From a virus, in IMG/VR virus record IMGVR_UViG_3300050821_010764, positions 80,801 through 144,800 of that record: a stretch of 64,000 nucleotides of DNA; one strand, given 5' to 3'. Below are positions 61,558 to 64,000 of the stretch, piece after piece; position 1 is the stretch's first letter; the number at the start of each line of letters is the position of its first letter. Position numbers and translations under genes: made by a program. The notes under the pieces are model-generated. The model was not told where the DNA came from. It did no database searches and saw only the letters and a list, made by a program, of their open reading frames with translations.

Positions 61558-63747
61558 ATGTGTCCTTGTTCGCCAAATGACGTATCGGTAAATGTTCCAG
61601 AAGGTCCGAGTGGTCCAGCCATTCCGGGATTTGGTATTCCTTTTTCCTTATCTTTGCCGAACCTTAACCCATTTCCAGATGGATTTCCAGAAGATCTATT
61701 AGAATTACTTAATACATTACAGCTATTGATTCCGCCTGGAGCACTCAAGCCTCAACTCAATCCAAACTTCGGTAAAGATGTATTTGATGCCATCATGAAA
61801 CTGCTAGATCAGTTCATGCCTTTCTTGATGTTATACAAATTTTTCTTGCCTATCCTAAATCTTATCATCTGTATCATTGAGGTGCTGTGCGCCCTAATGA
61901 ATCCATTTAAACTAATCAGAGCATTAGCTAGATTGTTTAGAACCTGTATTCCAGAATTCTTGAATTTATTTCCTATCTTCGCTTTGATTATTATGATTAT
62001 CTCGTTGCTACTATTAATTTTGGCTTTGATTGAATACATCATTGCTCAGATTCTTAAGTTTATTAACACTATTTTAAGGAACATCAGAGCATTAGCAAAA
62101 GCATTTAAAAGAAATGCAGCTGGAGCGGTCCTCAAGATTGCTAAAAAGCTAGGCGCCTTGCTATGCGTATTTCAAAATCTGTTTGTTCTATTTGCTATTT
62201 TCAACATCATCATTCAAATCATCAAAGATATTCTTCGATTGATTTTTGCCATTCCACCATGTGCAGATGGTGATCCAAGTAATCAGGATGGTTGCTGCAC
62301 TCCAGATGTATGCCCCTCCATTGTTAAAGGCGAGTATACTAGAACTACCGGCTCTTTCAAATATCTAAGTCAGGTGGGAGTACAAACCACTTTGACCTTA
62401 CCGCCTCCTTTTGGTAATTTTACTTTCAATGTTAGAAACGAAAGCTGGCAGTTATACGACATTCAGCAGCCACAACCAGAACAGTTTAGAAATATCTTTG
62501 ATGCGTACGATGTTGTTATCCTGCCAAAACCTACTTTCTTTCCAACTGATTCGGTCTATTCTGCTACCACTGATCCAAAACAAGCACCATACAAGCTTGA
62601 TTTAAGATTGTTCTATAATCCAGCCAGCTGGAGTAGACCCGGAGTCGCTCGCTTCATTAGATTCAAAGATTGTATTATGACTCATGTACCATCTACTAAT
62701 TTGATTGAGGGAGACGGTAGTATACAAAATGTAAATAATGCGGTGGCATTGCTGGCTGGCGGTTTAGGTTACGAGGATAATGGCACCACCATTTTAACTG
62801 GTTTTCTTCCAGATGGAATAACTCCAAGTGCAGCTCAAGCTACCTTAGAAAACTTCATTCATCAGCCCGCTATAAGCGTACCAAATCCAATTCTATCTAT
62901 CAATGATGGTTATGCCTTCTCCAACATGGAGTATACTTTCAAACCAAATATCGCTCCATTGCTAACTAAGAATCTAGTTACTCTTGGATGTGTACCTGAC
63001 ATTGCTATCAATAGAGGATTCATCAACAACATTTTTGCCCCCGACATTGCCATTAAAACCAGATTGCTTGGGGACACTATCAACGGACCTAACTTCCCAA
63101 ACCCAGCCGCTACTCAACAGTGTTTGGCTAATGCCGTCGCGGCACTTCGAGTCAATATGACTGAGCAGGGCGTGGCTGAATTTCAAGCTACCACCAACCT
63201 ATGCTTGAGCGATCTTCGAGATAAAACCAATCAGGCTATTGGTGATGTCATTACTCTTGGTTTTGATCCGTGCAGAAGTTCTTTTGATGTCACTCCTCCG
63301 GTACAATTTACCAGCAAACCTATTATTGTTTCGGTCCATCTTAACGAAAGAAATGGACTGCCATTAACTAATGGAATTTCCGTGGCTACTGCAACCAACT
63401 TAGCAGCTAGAATTAAACCACACGTCACGTTTGGAGATATCACGCCATTCACCTACGACGGTGCTCAGCTATTTACTGCCCAATTGACCAGCCCTATTCC
63501 GGGCACTGGGCAGATTATGGTGTCATTTGATAATCAGACTTTCTGTACCAATACTTTCCCAAGTGATGTATCTTTGCCACCTACTCACACGTTGCAAGCG
63601 ATAGATTACAGATTCGTCTACACTCCAACTGGTTCTACTATCCCAATCTCCCCAACGGGTCCAGAAGACACCGAAGGAACTCAGCCAAGAAGAGATGCCG
63701 GCGACCAGGCTATCGATGGCGGTACTGGTGGCAAGGATGGTGTCTAA
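61558..63747 (+). CDS. Large baseplate-region protein with hydrophobic domain
   Basis: A 729-residue protein. A short Cys- and Pro-rich start (MCPCSPND) is followed by strongly hydrophobic segments at about residues 86-114, 133-168 and 198-232 with basic loops between them, then a cysteine cluster (C235, C246, C247, C252). The C-terminal 470 residues are beta-rich and polar. Several membrane-type helices in a baseplate gene cluster are unusual; the protein could enter the host membrane during infection. It lacks a ribosome binding site and overlaps the next ATG. Family not recognised. Confidence 0.5.
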   Translation: MCPCSPNDVSVNVPEGPSGPAIPGFGIPFSLSLPNLNPFPDGFPEDLLELLNTLQLLIPPGALKPQLNPNFGKDVFDAIMKLLDQFMPFLMLYKFFLPILNLIICIIEVLCALMNPFKLIRALARLFRTCIPEFLNLFPIFALIIMIISLLLLILALIEYIIAQILKFINTILRNIRALAKAFKRNAAGAVLKIAKKLGALLCVFQNLFVLFAIFNIIIQIIKDILRLIFAIPPCADGDPSNQDGCCTPDVCPSIVKGEYTRTTGSFKYLSQVGVQTTLTLPPPFGNFTFNVRNESWQLYDIQQPQPEQFRNIFDAYDVVILPKPTFFPTDSVYSATTDPKQAPYKLDLRLFYNPASWSRPGVARFIRFKDCIMTHVPSTNLIEGDGSIQNVNNAVALLAGGLGYEDNGTTILTGFLPDGITPSAAQATLENFIHQPAISVPNPILSINDGYAFSNMEYTFKPNIAPLLTKNLVTLGCVPDIAINRGFINNIFAPDIAIKTRLLGDTINGPNFPNPAATQQCLANAVAALRVNMTEQGVAEFQATTNLCLSDLRDKTNQAIGDVITLGFDPCRSSFDVTPPVQFTSKPIIVSVHLNERNGLPLTNGISVATATNLAARIKPHVTFGDITPFTYDGAQLFTAQLTSPIPGTGQIMVSFDNQTFCTNTFPSDVSLPPTHTLQAIDYRFVYTPTGSTIPISPTGPEDTEGTQPRRDAGDQAIDGGTGGKDGV

Positions 63748-64000
63748 TGACCATTCCTAACCAAGTTAATTTTCAATCTTCACAAAATTTTGATATCGAT
63801 ATCGATAAGGTTTATTCAGATTTTGTCCAAGAAATCGATGCCAATCGAAGCGTTGCTAACATCCAAGATGCCTTATCAATTTTTCAATTGGATGTCAAAA
63901 CTATTGCTGGGCTGAATAACTTCTTGAAAATTGAAAATTCGCCGCAGGAAAGCAGAATACATTGTTTTTATCGCCTAATTGGTTTCCCGGTAGTTGATAA
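63747..64000 (+). CDS. Baseplate-region protein, 3' end outside window
   Basis: ATG in TAATG behind AAGGATG, open to the window end (84 residues visible). The visible part is helical and acidic with DIDIDKVYSDFVQEID and ends in HCFYRLIGFPVVD. Coupled translation indicates membership of the baseplate operon. Function cannot be judged from the fragment. Confidence 0.5.
   Translation, partial: MTIPNQVNFQSSQNFDIDIDKVYSDFVQEIDANRSVANIQDALSIFQLDVKTIAGLNNFLKIENSPQESRIHCFYRLIGFPVVD

Noticed and set aside
1-64000. CRISPR arrays and tRNA genes
   Set aside because: No regularly spaced direct repeats and no cloverleaf with a conserved T-arm were noticed on either strand; this was by eye, so a tRNAscan run would be decisive.
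1-64000. Recoded stop codons as in some huge phages
   Set aside because: All main genes are uninterrupted with the standard code; TAA dominates, TGA ends the genes at 28451, 39033 and 61193, and TAG ends the CCA-adding gene.

Overview
The window is a 64 kb stretch of virion genes from a large contractile-tailed (myovirus-type) bacteriophage, almost certainly a jumbo or huge phage. The evidence is an HK97-fold major capsid protein (12655-13668), a tail sheath (46185-49010), a tail tube (49028-49711), a two-part tail chaperone with a -1 frameshift site (49809-50857), a tape measure (50862-53195), a gp27-like hub (54097-59166) and a spike (59169-61193), with only a few non-structural genes between them. 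No terminase, portal or replication gene is present, so the window is an internal part of a bigger genome; the first and last genes are cut by the window edges. Most genes start at ATG behind a clear Shine-Dalgarno sequence and stop at TAA, often with TAATG or ATGA junctions. The host cannot be named from this sequence, but it is a bacterium that uses Shine-Dalgarno initiation and probably -10-type promoters.

Region by region. 1-4.5 kb: a large head-associated protein with an internal duplication, a zinc-knuckle/lysine-rich histone-like protein and two small paralogous helical proteins. 4.5-11.7 kb: a structural protein followed by five proteins of unknown family, several with hydrophobic segments, which look like internal or ejected virion proteins. 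11.8-13.7 kb: a probable capsid decoration protein and the major capsid protein, ended by a strong terminator. 13.7-15.0 kb: a CCA-adding enzyme on the minus strand. 15.1-24.0 kb: an array of beta-rich adhesin or decoration proteins built from shared modules. 24-28.1 kb: a TIM-barrel hydrolase-like protein, a patatin-like phospholipase, small beta-sandwich proteins and a collagen-like/beta-helix fibre. 28.1-32.7 kb: an accessory island with an HNH protein, a cold-shock protein, a coiled-coil membrane protein, a SAM methyltransferase, a 2H phosphoesterase and an HExxH metalloprotease-like protein, interrupted by one structural gene. 32.8-45 kb: fibre and adhesin genes, including three tandem glycine-rich proteins, a holin-like membrane protein and a 1983-residue beta-helix protein. 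45-64 kb: tail terminator candidate, sheath, tube, chaperones, tape measure, hub, spike and further baseplate proteins.

The most unusual points are: a module of about 118 residues shared between the tail sheath and a 654-residue fibre/baseplate protein; a common N-terminal segment and helical hairpin on several head-region proteins that could be a capsid-targeting signal; a group of accessory genes without Shine-Dalgarno sequences whose -10-like boxes sit so close to the ATG that leaderless mRNAs are predicted; and the 2H phosphoesterase/methyltransferase pair, which could counter host nucleotide-based immunity. All functional statements rest on motif recognition and gene order; no database search was run.
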